Made by a program: the position numbers and the translations under genes. Below the pieces are notes generated by a model that did no database searches, was not told the origin of the DNA, and saw only the letters and a program-made list of their open reading frames with translations. 40,854 bases of DNA. Origin: Pseudomonas sp. Leaf48. Lineage in GTDB: Bacteria > Pseudomonadota > Gammaproteobacteria > Pseudomonadales > Pseudomonadaceae. Numbering within the stretch: the first letter of the stretch is position 1; each line of letters opens with the position of its first letter. The stretch lies in the NCBI RefSeq assembly GCF_001421885.1, contig NZ_LMLH01000005.1:1130-41983 (forward strand). The letters run 5' to 3'. This document shows, piece after piece, positions 1 to 8,265 of the stretch.

Positions 1-462
1 CGGGGGCCCAGTTCCCGGCTGTCCGTCGCGCCGCAGGATGCTTTTGACGATGTCCGGCACAGACTGGTGCTGGTAGATGCGCGTTTGCTGGCCGCGATCG
101 AGCAAGGCCAGGCGCGGTTGCAGGGTGACTTCGTAGCGGGCTTCGTCGACCGACCCGGACAGGCGCTGGCAACCGGTGATGCGGCCGTACAGGGTGCGCA
201 GGGGTTTGGGTGGCTTGGGTTCGTCCCAGGACATCACCGGCCGCGTCGACGGGTGGGCGTACAGGCTGAACTCGGCGTATTGGCCGATGAGTTTTTCCGC
301 GCCGATGTCGAGGTCGCTGGCGGTGAATTCGATGCGGTAGAGGTAGGGTTGGCTGAGGTACTCATGGCCCTCGAAGGCGAGGACGTCGAGGTGGGTGTCG
401 AGTTGGTCGATCTTAAGTTTGTGGCGGCTGTGGTCGAAGAAGGTGCACGGTAAGTTGGACAA
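1..462 (-). CDS. vgrG: VgrG, type VI secretion spike protein (N-terminal part)
   Basis: The reverse strand encodes 154 residues running off the window edge. It opens with the VgrG/gp27-like start SNLPCTFFDHSRHKLKI and continues through typical VgrG strings such as GHEYLSQPYLYRIEF, LIGQYAEFSLY and LYGRITGCQRL. VgrG trimers cap the Hcp tube of the type VI secretion system and carry effectors into target cells. The rest of the gene (end of the gp27 domain, OB-fold gp5 domain, any effector extension) lies outside. I choose a TTG start at 460-462 because a GGGAGG ribosome site lies 7 bases upstream and the protein begins exactly where family members begin. No other T6SS structural gene is visible, so this may be an orphan vgrG island. 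A decayed rhs lies at the far end of the window. Confidence 0.85.
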   Translation of the reverse strand, partial: MSNLPCTFFDHSRHKLKIDQLDTHLDVLAFEGHEYLSQPYLYRIEFTASDLDIGAEKLIGQYAEFSLYAHPSTRPVMSWDEPKPPKPLRTLYGRITGCQRLSGSVDEARYEVTLQPRLALLDRGQQTRIYQHQSVPDIVKSILRRDGQPGTGPP

Positions 463-696
463 AGTCAGACCTCCCTGGCCTATCGAAGCGGATGGAGAGG
501 CTTTCGTTAGCCCCCTCGTTCAAGCGCTCGACAGCTTTCAGGAAGGTAAAAAAGGTTGATATAGGAAGTTTCTGGTTGTGGCGTAGGAAGCGTCTTGGTG
601 TCGACTTGCCTGGTCTGTGGGATATTTCGCGGCCGGAACCTGTGGCAGTTTTTACGAGTTTGAAGTTGCCGATTGCAGGGTGTCAGGCAAATCGTT

Positions 697-1548
697 TCAG
701 GCTTGCAGCTTGAGCCCGGGCGTCTGCAACGGATCTTCCGTCAACTCCCGGATAAACAACCCCAACAACTCCGACTGGCTGCCAATCCCCAGTTTGGCGT
801 AGATATTCTTGCGATGAATCTTCACCGTGCCGGGGCTGATGTTCAGTTGTTCGGCCACCGAGGCGCTGGAGTGGCCGCGCAGCAGCAGTTGGACGATTTC
901 CTGCTCGCGGCCGGTGAGGATGTGGGCGCCAAAATGGTCGAAGGCTTCGCGGATCTTGAAATCCAGGTCTTGCGCCGGACGCGGTTGCTGGGCCTTGCGC
1001 AGGCGCCAGGCTTCATTGATGACCTGCTCGACCACCGCTTGCGCGCACTCGATCAGTTGCATTTCGTCCCGGCTGAACGCACAGCTGGCACTGGAGCGCA
1101 TCAACGACAGTACCGCCATGGCGCCATCGCCCAGGTCGACGAAAAACGCCACTTCCTCGGCGAGGCCGGTTTGCTGGTAATAGGTCAGGAAGTACTCGCC
1201 GAGGTAGAAGTGGTCGGGGGCGAACTGGCGCAAGCGCCACAGCCCCGGTGCCTGCCCGCGGGTGCAGGCCAGGTAGAAGGGGTCGAGCAGGTAAGGCCCG
1301 CACTGGTAGTCGTCAACGTACACCGCACGCCTGTCCGCCGAAAACGTATCGAACAATGCCAGCGGCCGGTGATTGCCTTCATAGACAAACAACACGAAAT
1401 GATCGACCGGGCAGATTTGCCGGAGCCAGTGGCTCAAACCCGACAGGCGCGCCTGCCCGGGAGGCAGGTCGAGCAGGTGGGCTACACCGGTGGTCCAGTG
1501 TTTCAGTTCCTTGGGGCGCATGGCGACTTCAGGCAGTTGGGGTCGCAT
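697..1548 (-). CDS. LuxR-family transcriptional regulator
   Basis: A 283-residue regulator with a C-terminal LuxR/FixJ helix-turn-helix. The signature LTGREQEIVQLLLRG is followed by SVAEQLNISPGTVKIHRKNI, at about residues 210-260. The N-terminal two thirds carry no receiver-type Asp pocket that I can recognise and no clear autoinducer-binding signature. The ligand is therefore unknown; this is a stand-alone LuxR regulator of the kind common in Pseudomonas. It is divergent from the RidA-family gene at 1791, with about 240 bases between them, so it may control that gene (inference from position). An internal ATG at 1521 is an equally plausible start; neither start has a strong ribosome site. 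Confidence 0.8.
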   Translation of the reverse strand: MRPQLPEVAMRPKELKHWTTGVAHLLDLPPGQARLSGLSHWLRQICPVDHFVLFVYEGNHRPLALFDTFSADRRAVYVDDYQCGPYLLDPFYLACTRGQAPGLWRLRQFAPDHFYLGEYFLTYYQQTGLAEEVAFFVDLGDGAMAVLSLMRSSASCAFSRDEMQLIECAQAVVEQVINEAWRLRKAQQPRPAQDLDFKIREAFDHFGAHILTGREQEIVQLLLRGHSSASVAEQLNISPGTVKIHRKNIYAKLGIGSQSELLGLFIRELTEDPLQTPGLKLQA

Positions 1549-1790
1549 TTAGATGCACAAAGTACGCCATGGCGGGTGGGAGCAGGCGGCGTGAGGTGGT
1601 GGGCGGCGCATCGTTGAAAAAGATGCACCACATCAGGGCTTGCGTGTTACCGAGTGCTACACGCCTGGGTAGCAAAACTCATCAAACAAGCGTCATGGAT
1701 TTTTCCTGCGTGGTGATGCGCGGTATCCTGCCACGCATTGTCAGTCACCTCGCTGCATATGGCTTAACTACATCAAGCAAGAGAATCTCC

Positions 1791-2171
1791 ATGGCCAATC
1801 AAGACATCACCTTCACTCCCGATCCCGATGCGGACTCGATTTCTTCCGACGTCGTCGGTTTCGCTGGCGTGCTGGTCTCCACCCAGATCCCGACCCGTGC
1901 CGACGGCAGCCTGGAACTGGGTGACATTACCCTGCAGAGCGAATGCACCCTGCAAGCGCTGAAGGTCGCGCTGGAGCGTGCCGGCAGCTCGATGGACCGC
2001 GTGATGCACCTGACCATCTACCTCACCGACATGGCTGACCGCGCCGCGTTCAACGAAGTCTACAAGCGCTACTTCGCCAAGCCATGGCCGGTTCGCGCTG
2101 CTGTCGGGGTTGCCTCGTTGGCGGTGGAAGGCATGCGCGTGGAAGTGACCGCGATGGCGGCCAAGGCCTGA
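1791..2171 (+). CDS. RidA/YjgF family protein
   Basis: A 126-residue protein of the RidA (YjgF/YER057c/UK114) family, whose members hydrolyse reactive enamine/imine intermediates from PLP enzymes or act in degradative pathways. Family features are a core with LQALKVALERAGSSMDRV and LTIYLTDMADRAAFNEVY, the PWPVRAAVGV segment that holds the conserved active-site arginine, and a C-terminal strand MRVEVTAMA. The start is the ATG after GAGAATCTCC; a longer in-frame reading upstream is non-coding in appearance. It stands alone on the plus strand, divergent from a LuxR regulator. The more divergent N-terminus (DITFTPDPDADSIS) suggests a RidA subfamily other than archetypal RidA, so the substrate is not predicted. 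Confidence 0.85.
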   Translation: MANQDITFTPDPDADSISSDVVGFAGVLVSTQIPTRADGSLELGDITLQSECTLQALKVALERAGSSMDRVMHLTIYLTDMADRAAFNEVYKRYFAKPWPVRAAVGVASLAVEGMRVEVTAMAAKA

Positions 2172-2191
2172 TAGCTGCGATACACGCAAAT

Positions 2192-2295
2192 CCTGTAGGA
2201 GCGAGCATGCTCGCGAAGAGCATAAGGGCGACCTGGGCATACAGGATGCCCGCGTCATCGTTGACGTCCATCGCGAGCGTGCTCGCTCCTACAGG
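2192..2295. repeat. REP inverted pair (BIME)
   Basis: Two REP elements face each other: cctgtaggagcgagcatgct at 2192 and its inverted relative ending at 2295, with about 50 bases between. The pair sits between the RidA gene and rlhA. This is the tgtaggagcgagc variant of the Pseudomonas REP family. Confidence 0.9.
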
Positions 2296-2402
2296 ATTGG
2301 CGCAGGTCAGGTTAGAAACACCACCTGGCAGCACAAGGTGCCGGTTGGGCGTTTCACCGCTACAATGCACGCCTCGACCGTGACAAGCCTGACTAAAAAA
2401 AT

Positions 2403-4391
2403 ATGTCCCTGCCCAAGCATCACCTGGAATTGCTCAGCCCCGCCCGCGATGTGGCCATTGCCCGCGAGGCGATCCTGCATGGCGCCGATGCCATCTACAT
2501 CGGTGGCCCGAGCTTCGGCGCGCGCCACAACGCCTGCAACGAAGTGAGCGAAATCGCCGAATTGGTGGAATTCGCCCGTCGTTATCATGCGCGGGTGTTC
2601 ACCACCATCAACACCATCCTGCACGACAACGAACTGGAGCCGGCGCGCAAGCTGATCCATCAGTTGTACGATGCCGGTGTCGATGCGCTGATCGTCCAGG
2701 ACCTGGGAGTGATGGAGCTGGACATCCCGCCTATCGAGCTGCACGCCAGTACCCAGACCGATATCCGCACCCTGGAGCGGGCCAAGTTCCTTGATCAGGC
2801 TGGCTTCTCCCAATTGGTTCTGGCTCGCGAGCTGAACCTTCAGGAGATCCGCTCCATTGCCGACGAGACTGACGCGGCCATCGAGTTCTTCATCCATGGC
2901 GCCTTGTGCGTGGCGTTCTCCGGTCAGTGCAACATCTCCCATGCGCAGACCGGGCGCAGCGCCAACCGTGGCGACTGCTCCCAGGCCTGCCGCCTGCCGT
3001 ACACCCTCAAAGACGAAAAAGGCGGCGTGATCGCCTACGAAAAGCACCTGCTGTCGATGAAGGACAACAACCAGAGCGCCAACATCCGCGCCCTGGTCGA
3101 GGCCGGCGTGCGCTCGTTCAAGATCGAAGGCCGCTACAAGGACATGGGCTATGTGAAAAACATCACTGCCTACTATCGTCAGCGCCTCGACGCCGTGCTC
3201 GAAGATCGCCCGGACCTGGCCCGAGCCTCCAGTGGCCGCACCGCGCACTTTTTCCTGCCTGACCCGGAAAAAACCTTCCACCGTGGCAGCACCGATTATT
3301 TCGTCACTGACCGCAAGATCGATATCGGCGCCTTTGACTCGCCGACCTTCACCGGTCTGCCGGTGGGTGTGGTCGAGAAAGTCGCCAAGCGTGACATGCA
3401 GGTCGTGACCCACGAGCCGCTGTCCAACGGCGACGGCCTCAACGTGCTGGTCAAGCGTGAAGTGGTGGGTTTTCGCGCCAACATCGCCGAACCCAAAGGC
3501 GAATTCGAGGAGGACGGCGAGAAGCGTTATCGCTATCGCGTCGAGCCCAACGAAATGCCGGAGGGGATGTACAAGCTGCGCCCCAACCATCCGCTCAATC
3601 GCAACCTTGATCACAACTGGCAACAGGCGTTGCAAAAGACCTCCGCCGAGCGTCGCATCGCTTTGAGCTGGGTTGCTCGCCTGCGTGAAGAACAGCTGGA
3701 ATTGACTGCTACCAGCGAAGAGGGCATCAGCGCCAGCGTCACCCTGGCTGGCCCGTTCGGCGCCGCCAACAAACCGGAACAGGCGCTGGAGCAATTGCAG
3801 GATCTGCTCGGCCAGCTGGGTACCACGCAATACCACGCCACTGACATCAAGCTGGACGCGCCGCAGGCGTACTTCATCCCCAACTCGCAGCTCAAGGCCT
3901 TGCGCCGTGAAGTGATCGACGCCTTGACCCAAGCGCGGATCGCCGCTCACCCGCGCGGCAGCCGCAAGGCCGAAACCACGCCACCACCGGTGTATCCGGA
4001 GTCGCACCTGTCGTTCCTGGCCAACGTCTACAACCAGAAGGCCCGGGACTTCTATCATCGCCATGGCGTCAAGCTGATCGACGCGGCCTACGAGGCTCAC
4101 GAGGAAACTGGCGAAGTGCCGGTGATGATCACCAAGCACTGCCTGCGTTTCTCCTTCAACCTGTGCCCGAAACAGGCCAAGGGCGTCACCGGTGTGCGCA
4201 CCAAGGTCGCGCCGATGCAATTGATCCACGGGGATGAAGTTTTGACCCTGAAGTTTGACTGCAAGCCTTGCGAGATGCACATCATCGGCAAGATGAAGGG
4301 TCACATCCTCAACCTGCCGCAACCGGGCAGCGTGGTGGGGCACATCAGTCCCGAAGACCTGCTCAAGACCATTCCTCGCGCGCCCCACTAA
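2403..4391 (+). CDS. rlhA: 23S rRNA 5-hydroxycytidine synthase, peptidase U32 family
   Basis: A 662-residue U32-family protein matching E. coli RlhA (YdcP, about 650 residues), which hydroxylates C2501 of 23S rRNA using prephenate-dependent chemistry. The N-terminal TIM-barrel-like U32 core starts LELLSPARDVAIAREAILHG and contains ADAIYIGGPSFGAR. The U32 cysteine cluster is at about residues 168-200 (HGALCVAFSGQCNISH, then GDCSQACR). A collagenase-like domain follows, and a C-terminal cysteine pair (CLRFSFNLCP and FDCKPCEM) completes the pattern seen in the long RlhA-type members, unlike the shorter TrhP/UbiU types. The length and both Cys clusters are intact. The ATG at 2403 has only a weak ribosome site. 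It is followed by a convergent gene and a GC-rich hairpin. Confidence 0.85.
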   Translation: MSLPKHHLELLSPARDVAIAREAILHGADAIYIGGPSFGARHNACNEVSEIAELVEFARRYHARVFTTINTILHDNELEPARKLIHQLYDAGVDALIVQDLGVMELDIPPIELHASTQTDIRTLERAKFLDQAGFSQLVLARELNLQEIRSIADETDAAIEFFIHGALCVAFSGQCNISHAQTGRSANRGDCSQACRLPYTLKDEKGGVIAYEKHLLSMKDNNQSANIRALVEAGVRSFKIEGRYKDMGYVKNITAYYRQRLDAVLEDRPDLARASSGRTAHFFLPDPEKTFHRGSTDYFVTDRKIDIGAFDSPTFTGLPVGVVEKVAKRDMQVVTHEPLSNGDGLNVLVKREVVGFRANIAEPKGEFEEDGEKRYRYRVEPNEMPEGMYKLRPNHPLNRNLDHNWQQALQKTSAERRIALSWVARLREEQLELTATSEEGISASVTLAGPFGAANKPEQALEQLQDLLGQLGTTQYHATDIKLDAPQAYFIPNSQLKALRREVIDALTQARIAAHPRGSRKAETTPPPVYPESHLSFLANVYNQKARDFYHRHGVKLIDAAYEAHEETGEVPVMITKHCLRFSFNLCPKQAKGVTGVRTKVAPMQLIHGDEVLTLKFDCKPCEMHIIGKMKGHILNLPQPGSVVGHISPEDLLKTIPRAPH

Positions 4392-4400
4392 GACCTTCGG

Positions 4401-4419
4401 GCGCGCCGCAACGGCGCGC
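4401..4419. terminator. GC-rich hairpin between convergent genes
   Basis: A perfect 8-bp stem (gcgcgccg / cggcgcgc) with a 3-base loop lies 9 bases past the rlhA stop and just before the end of the convergent gene at 4430. There is no T-run on either side, so its role as a terminator is only inferred from position. Confidence 0.45.
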
Positions 4420-4429
4420 TCGGCTCCTG

Positions 4430-5020
4430 TTAAAACCCTGTGTAGCTGAAGTAGACAATTGCCACGGTCACGGCAAGGGTAAACGCTGCCAGGGCTTTGG
4501 TGGTCGCCAAGGTGTCGAACCCTGGCAGGGATGGGCTCGTGCCGTGCAGATGGGGAGGTGAAAACCCGGTGGGGTTATTGCGCCGATGCTGGATGACCCG
4601 CAAGGTCTGGTGCACGCCGACCAGCAGGGAAAGGATAAACACCACGAGGGCAAACCAGCGAGACATTACCTGTACAGCTGACGATGTCTCGTGTTCGTCC
4701 AGGCAGGCGACGCTATCAACTTCCTTTACGCTGATGGGCAGATACGCTTTCGAAGACTGCGGAGCATCACCGTGGACCTTGTCCAGTTGTTCCAGGTCCA
4801 GCGTCTGATACTGCCACAGGGTTGTGGAACCTTCCCGGCAATAAGTGAACACGGTGGGGTTTGCTGCCTTGATGATACAGGCGTCGTGGATGCCTATTTT
4901 TTTCAGTGTTTCAGTCGCTGACCTTGTGAAGTCCATATCGAACACAGGCATGATTCCGGTGGCGAACGCCTCCATCGAAAGCAGCAGGCCGCCTATGGTG
5001 CAGATGGCTGGATTTTTCAA
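4430..5020 (-). CDS. Hypothetical membrane protein
   Basis: A 196-residue protein I do not recognise. It starts with a possible signal segment (AICTIGGLLLSMEAFATG), has a soluble middle with three scattered cysteines (DACIIK, TYCREG, VACLDE), a hydrophobic helix at about 120-137 (FALVVFILSLLVGV), a short basic loop, and a second hydrophobic helix at the C-terminus (ALAAFTLAVTVAIVYFSY). The likely topology is an N-terminal domain outside the cytoplasm with two C-terminal membrane helices. The start is a TTG with GAGGA about 10 bases upstream; the first in-frame ATG would be codon 16, inside the signal-like segment. No functional inference is made. Confidence 0.6.
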   Translation of the reverse strand: MKNPAICTIGGLLLSMEAFATGIMPVFDMDFTRSATETLKKIGIHDACIIKAANPTVFTYCREGSTTLWQYQTLDLEQLDKVHGDAPQSSKAYLPISVKEVDSVACLDEHETSSAVQVMSRWFALVVFILSLLVGVHQTLRVIQHRRNNPTGFSPPHLHGTSPSLPGFDTLATTKALAAFTLAVTVAIVYFSYTGF

Positions 5021-5129
5021 AGTATGGGCGTCCTCGTTTCCGTCTGCCGTCAGTACGGATTACGGCTGCAACCTGCCGTTGACGAAGTCTAGACGCATTC
5101 GAAAATCATGTAGCGACTGAAACGGATTT

Positions 5130-5573
5130 CTAGCTACAGGCATCGTTGACAGCTTTTTCGGCGCGCTTGAATTCCTGTTTGACGTCAGTCGGGATGCGTT
5201 GTTTTTTCAGTTCCTGGCCAAGGAACGGCTGTTCGCCCCGGGATTCGACTTCTGCGTCTTCAGCGACGATTTGCGCCTGGATAACGGTGGCATGCTGTTC
5301 GATGACGGCATCGACCTCCGCTTCGTTCTTCGCGGTATCGAGCGCGCGAACCAGTTTGCCTGCTTCGGCCTTTTCGGCTTCGGCATAGGCTTCTACCGAC
5401 AGCCCTGCGGCCATGGCCCGTGCCTGGGTTTCGAGGATTTTGATATGTTGCTGCGCGGCCCTGCATACCGCCTCTTGCCGCTGGTTATCCACCACTTTCC
5501 AGGTGTTCACCCCATAAATCGCGGTGCCGGCGACCAGGACGGTGACGATGGCAGCGATCAGTTTGCCTTTCAA
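5130..5573 (-). CDS. Hypothetical membrane-anchored protein
   Basis: A 147-residue unrecognised protein with one N-terminal membrane helix (LIAAIVTVLVAGTAIYGV) followed by an Ala/Glu-rich, mostly helical domain (for example SVEAYAEAEKAEAGK and EAEVDAVIEQHATVIQAQ). The likely place is anchored in the inner membrane with the helical part in the periplasm. I choose the TTG start at 5571-5573 because TGAGGA lies 8 bases upstream; a longer reading to 5612, also from TTG, lacks a ribosome site. It follows the hypothetical membrane gene at 4430-5020 on the same strand, 109 bases away, so the two could be co-transcribed. No function is proposed. Confidence 0.55.
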   Translation of the reverse strand: MKGKLIAAIVTVLVAGTAIYGVNTWKVVDNQRQEAVCRAAQQHIKILETQARAMAAGLSVEAYAEAEKAEAGKLVRALDTAKNEAEVDAVIEQHATVIQAQIVAEDAEVESRGEQPFLGQELKKQRIPTDVKQEFKRAEKAVNDACS

Positions 5574-6066
5574 TTGCGTGTCCTCAAGTGGCCGTGAAAG
5601 AGTATTGCGCAATCATTGCCCATCCCCCCGAGAGGAAAGAAAAGCCTGGCAGGCCTGGCTGGACCGAAAAACGGTCAAGGGGAAAGTGCGACCCGGTGCT
5701 CCAGGCGAGTGGCAGCGGGGGCAGGCGCTGAGTGTTCATGATCAAGGCTTCAACACTGTCCTACTTACAACGTAGCACACCTTCGAGGCGTGCATGCGTG
5801 GCCCCGACGGCTTTATGACTACCCCGTTGCAAGGCGTGGATAATTGCCTTGATTTGTCAGGTGAAAATAAAGGGCCTTGGTGACAGGGCGCGTGCTGCAG
5901 AGCCTTTGAAGTACAGTAAGCACCTGTTTTAAAAAACAATTTGTGAAAAAAAGCTTCACAGGCGCCAAGGAAGTTGGTAAATTTGCGCCCACTCTCGCAG
6001 CAGCTCTTACGGAGTTGTAAAGCGGGCAGTTCAAAAAGAGAGCCCGGCTCTCGTCGCAACAGATAC
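5574..6066. other. Non-coding stretch upstream of tRNA-Gln
   Basis: No credible gene is seen in these 493 bases. Reverse-strand readings here run through the antisense of the tRNA and lack protein character. A small perfect inverted repeat (gagagcccggctctc, 6038-6052) lies 14 bases before the tRNA. The tRNA promoter is presumably in the last 60 bases but I could not place it with confidence. Confidence 0.5.
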
Positions 6067-6141
6067 AGGGGCGTCGCCAAGCGGTAAGGCAGCAGGTTTT
6101 GATCCTGCCATGCGTTGGTTCGAATCCAGCCGCCCCTGCCA
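6067..6141 (+). tRNA. tRNA-Gln (UUG anticodon)
   Basis: A 75-base cloverleaf with encoded CCA. The acceptor stem AGGGGCG pairs with CGCCCCT, followed by discriminator G and CCA. The anticodon loop ttTTGat sits between the cagg and cctg stem halves. The T-arm has the standard TTCGAAT loop and the D-arm reads GCCAAGCGGTAAGGC. The anticodon TTG reads glutamine codons. Confidence 0.95.
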
Positions 6142-6330
6142 TTTTCTCTTCCTGCAAGCACACAGAACCCGGTCGACGGCTCCTTATGCCAGTCTTTCGT
6201 GTTTGCAGTCGCTGTCAATTTCGATGCGCTTGACTACCAAATCCATTAAATGTCGCGCTGTAGTCGTCACTACATACGACAGCTTTCGCCATGCCGCCCG
6301 AGGCATTGCCTGGGGCGTTTTCGTTGACCG

Positions 6331-6711
6331 CTAGCGAAACCGATCCGGGATCGCTTCGGCGAACGGGTAAAGGGCAAAGTAAGGCCTGGCTTCATTGATG
6401 ACCCGCTGTACCGACGGGCGCTTGATCAACCGCTCAAAGTAGGCGCCAAGTTGCCGATGCGTGTCACCGAACGGCACCAGCGTGCTGGCATAGAACAGCG
6501 CCGGCGCGGCTGCACAGTCGGCCATGCTGAAGTCGGGGCTGGCTACCCAGGTTGTATTGGCCAGTTGCCGCTCGAGCATGTCGTACGCTGTCGTCAGCAT
6601 GATGCGTTGGCGGGTCAGGTCGCCGTTGGTTGCATGTATGCGATCGCTGACGATTTGCTGTATCGGCACCTGCACGTGCAGGTCGAAAAAGCGGTCCCAT
6701 AAACGTACTTC
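6331..6711 (-). pseudogene. Glutathione S-transferase remnant, C-terminal half only
   Basis: The reading frame encodes only the all-helical C-terminal domain of a glutathione S-transferase: VRLWDRFFDLHVQVPIQQIV, then TWVASPDFSMADCAAAPALF, YFERLIKRPSVQRV, ending in PDRFR. The N-terminal thioredoxin-fold domain that binds glutathione is absent. Upstream of VRLWDRF the frame continues as SNPVGASLLAME, which is simply a translated REP element (6711-6738), so the break coincides with the REP pair. No start codon with a ribosome site belongs to the GST part. This is most likely a deletion remnant and not a working enzyme. Confidence 0.8.
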
Positions 6712-6805
6712 CATCGCCAGCAGGCTGGCTCCCACAGGATTTGAGGTCGTACGCAAATCTTGTGAACCCCATAAGTCACTGTGGGAGCCAGCCTGCTGGC
6801 GATGG
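6711..6805. repeat. REP inverted pair at the broken GST end
   Basis: ccatcgccagcaggctggct (6711) and its inverted partner ending at 6805 (gtgggagccagcctgctggc) enclose about 40 bases. The left element abuts the truncated GST frame. Confidence 0.9.
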
Positions 6806-6821
6806 CGGCAGGACAGGCAAT

Positions 6822-6858
6822 AAAAAAGGGCCTGCTCTTGATTAGGAGCAGGCCCTTT
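6822..6858 (-). terminator. Rho-independent terminator
   Basis: A 13-bp perfect stem (aaagggcctgctc at 6825-6837 with gagcaggcccttt at 6846-6858) and an 8-base loop. On the reverse strand the hairpin ends in six T residues, so it terminates the gene at 6872-7201. It lies 13 bases past that stop codon. Confidence 0.9.
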
Positions 6859-6871
6859 AGATATTTAGATA

Positions 6872-7201
6872 TTAGTAGAGCCGGTCAATCACCCGAACTT
6901 CGTTATTGTTCTGCATCGAGTTCCACGCCTGTTTCAGGGTTTGCAGAACACTGGCGATGAAGTCCTTGTCGGCTGCCGCTTTCTTGCCGACATAGCCCTG
7001 GCCGCGACGGTACATCTTCAGTCGGGCAAGCAGGTTCTGGTTGTTCTGGTCGAACTCCGCTTCGTGGGCGTGCGGCGACAGGCAGTCGATGTGAACCTGG
7101 CCGCACTTGCTGATCCAGAGAATATGGTTGTCGTGGCTGTCTTTCTTTGCAGCGAACATACGAGCCAGTTCATCGATAGTTGGTTGATTGTTCAGATTCA
7201 T
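6872..7201 (-). CDS. Conserved small hypothetical protein
   Basis: A 109-residue soluble, hydrophilic protein beginning MNLNNQPTIDELARMFAA, with HILWISKCGQVHIDCLSPH in the middle and a Lys/Arg-rich C-terminal half (KMYRRGQGYVGKKAAADKDF). I recall similar small proteins of unknown function in many Pseudomonas genomes but cannot name a domain. Two ATG codons are adjacent (7204 and 7201). I prefer the second because AAGGGG lies 7 bases upstream. It is a single-gene unit with a strong terminator, so it is probably expressed. It remains intact between two broken genes. Confidence 0.7.
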   Translation of the reverse strand: MNLNNQPTIDELARMFAAKKDSHDNHILWISKCGQVHIDCLSPHAHEAEFDQNNQNLLARLKMYRRGQGYVGKKAAADKDFIASVLQTLKQAWNSMQNNNEVRVIDRLY

Positions 7202-7362
7202 CATAAAGCCCCTTGACCAATTGGTGATCTTTCTAAAGTTGAGTCGCTATACAGGTAGCCCATCGGTTAGTTGATCCCTGGCACCGAAACCAGGACGTCA
7301 GCGTTCGACCGCCAAATTGGCGGGGTCCTGCGTCTGTTGCATGTAGTCGTGTTGAATAACTG

Positions 7363-7690
7363 CTACGCAATAGCGTCACAACGAAGAGAAGCGGCGAAAA
7401 CCTTCAGGCCACTGCCGACGTTTTCAGGGTCGGCCACAAGCATCATGAGGATTGCTCGCCAAGTCTTCTCGCCCTTGTACTGGACGTTCAGGCCAGGTCA
7501 GCTTCTTCAATCTGCCTTGTGGGCAGCGTGTATCCGGGAAAAACAGCTCGGCGGTCAGACGAGCTTGCTCAAACGTGTTGCCTGTACTCCCGATCGGGGA
7601 GACGTCTGCATCATGCAAGGCCAAATCGGTCGAGTCAACGGTTTTGTAGTGAATATTTTCACGCACTACATATTGTCGGACAAAGCTGTT
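7363..7690 (-). pseudogene. Frameshifted small gene of unknown family
   Basis: Two reverse-strand frames each read as plausible protein and abut. The first runs IPNSFVRQYVVRENIHYKTV through DADVSPIGSTGNTFEQAR to GRLKKLTW. The second, in another frame, runs NVQYKGEKTWRAILMMLVAD, then PENVGSGLKVFAASLR, to a TAG at 7363. Switching frame within about 7488-7500 would join them into one protein of roughly 110 residues. No convincing start codon or ribosome site is seen at the 5' end; GTG at 7666 is the only candidate. I do not recognise the family. A plus-strand reading spans the same interval but looks less like protein. It could be a pseudogene or contain a sequencing error. Confidence 0.4.
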
Positions 7691-7723
7691 CGGAATTAGC
7701 AGGGTGGGCAGGGATGATGCCCG

Positions 7724-8227
7724 TCAGGGGGCGAGCGGGACTGACTCGAAGCGGTAAACGGTGCAGCGATTGTGCTCGATGACCAGCTGATGCCGGGCGA
7801 TCGGGCCCGTGCCGAGGGTGGGCATTACGGCGCTCCAGAACAGGCGCGCCGGCTTATTCGCGTCGATATGGAAAATCTGCCATTGACCGGGTAGTTGGCT
7901 CAAGAGGGTGGATATGACAAATCTGCCGACACCCTGGCCACGATAGCCGCGGCTGACGAACAGGTAGCCGATGTTGTACCGGGCGCCTGGCAAATGGGTC
8001 CGGTCATCCACAGTCACGAAACCGGCCAGCTCGCCGTCGACCCTGATCAGAAATGGCTGTGTCGCCGGGTCTCTCCAGTAATGCGGCATGGGCAGGATGT
8101 TGAAAAAGCCCTGTTGACCCAGCTTTAGCGGCAACCACTCGCTGAAGTCGTAGGTGTAGAACTGCATCAGGTTTTCGATGATTTGCAGTTCGTCACGTTG
8201 CGCGGCGTGCAGTTCTATCTCGGGCAT
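7724..8227 (-). CDS. GNAT-family N-acetyltransferase
   Basis: A 167-residue acetyltransferase of the GNAT fold. It starts MPEIELHAAQRDELQIIENL and carries the acetyl-CoA binding motif A in IGYLFVSRGYRGQGVGRFVI (RGYRGQGVGR as the R/Q-x-x-G-x-G/A loop) at about residue 95-110. The start at 8225-8227 has GGAG 10 bases upstream; longer readings run back into topB. It lies 38 bases downstream of topB on the same strand and is probably co-transcribed. The acceptor substrate cannot be told from sequence. Confidence 0.8.
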   Translation of the reverse strand: MPEIELHAAQRDELQIIENLMQFYTYDFSEWLPLKLGQQGFFNILPMPHYWRDPATQPFLIRVDGELAGFVTVDDRTHLPGARYNIGYLFVSRGYRGQGVGRFVISTLLSQLPGQWQIFHIDANKPARLFWSAVMPTLGTGPIARHQLVIEHNRCTVYRFESVPLAP

Positions 8228-8265
8228 GCTGGCGGGCTCCTGGCTTGCAGTACGACACAGGGTAA

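Noticed and set aside
1248..1790. Long N-terminal extension of the RidA-family protein
   Set aside because: It would cover the divergent LuxR gene and promoter; RidA proteins are about 125 residues and the ATG at 1791 gives that length.
2307..4388. Long reverse-strand reading (693 codons) opposite rlhA
   Set aside because: It is the antisense of a clearly homologous gene; GC-rich codon bias keeps the opposite strand open. No family motif or ribosome site.
5742..6218. Reverse-strand readings across the tRNA-Gln gene
   Set aside because: They translate the antisense of the tRNA (GGWIRTN-type peptides), a well-known false gene pattern next to tRNA genes.
7271..7699. Plus-strand reading of 142 codons
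   Set aside because: No ribosome site and poor protein character; the reverse strand reads better as a frameshifted gene.
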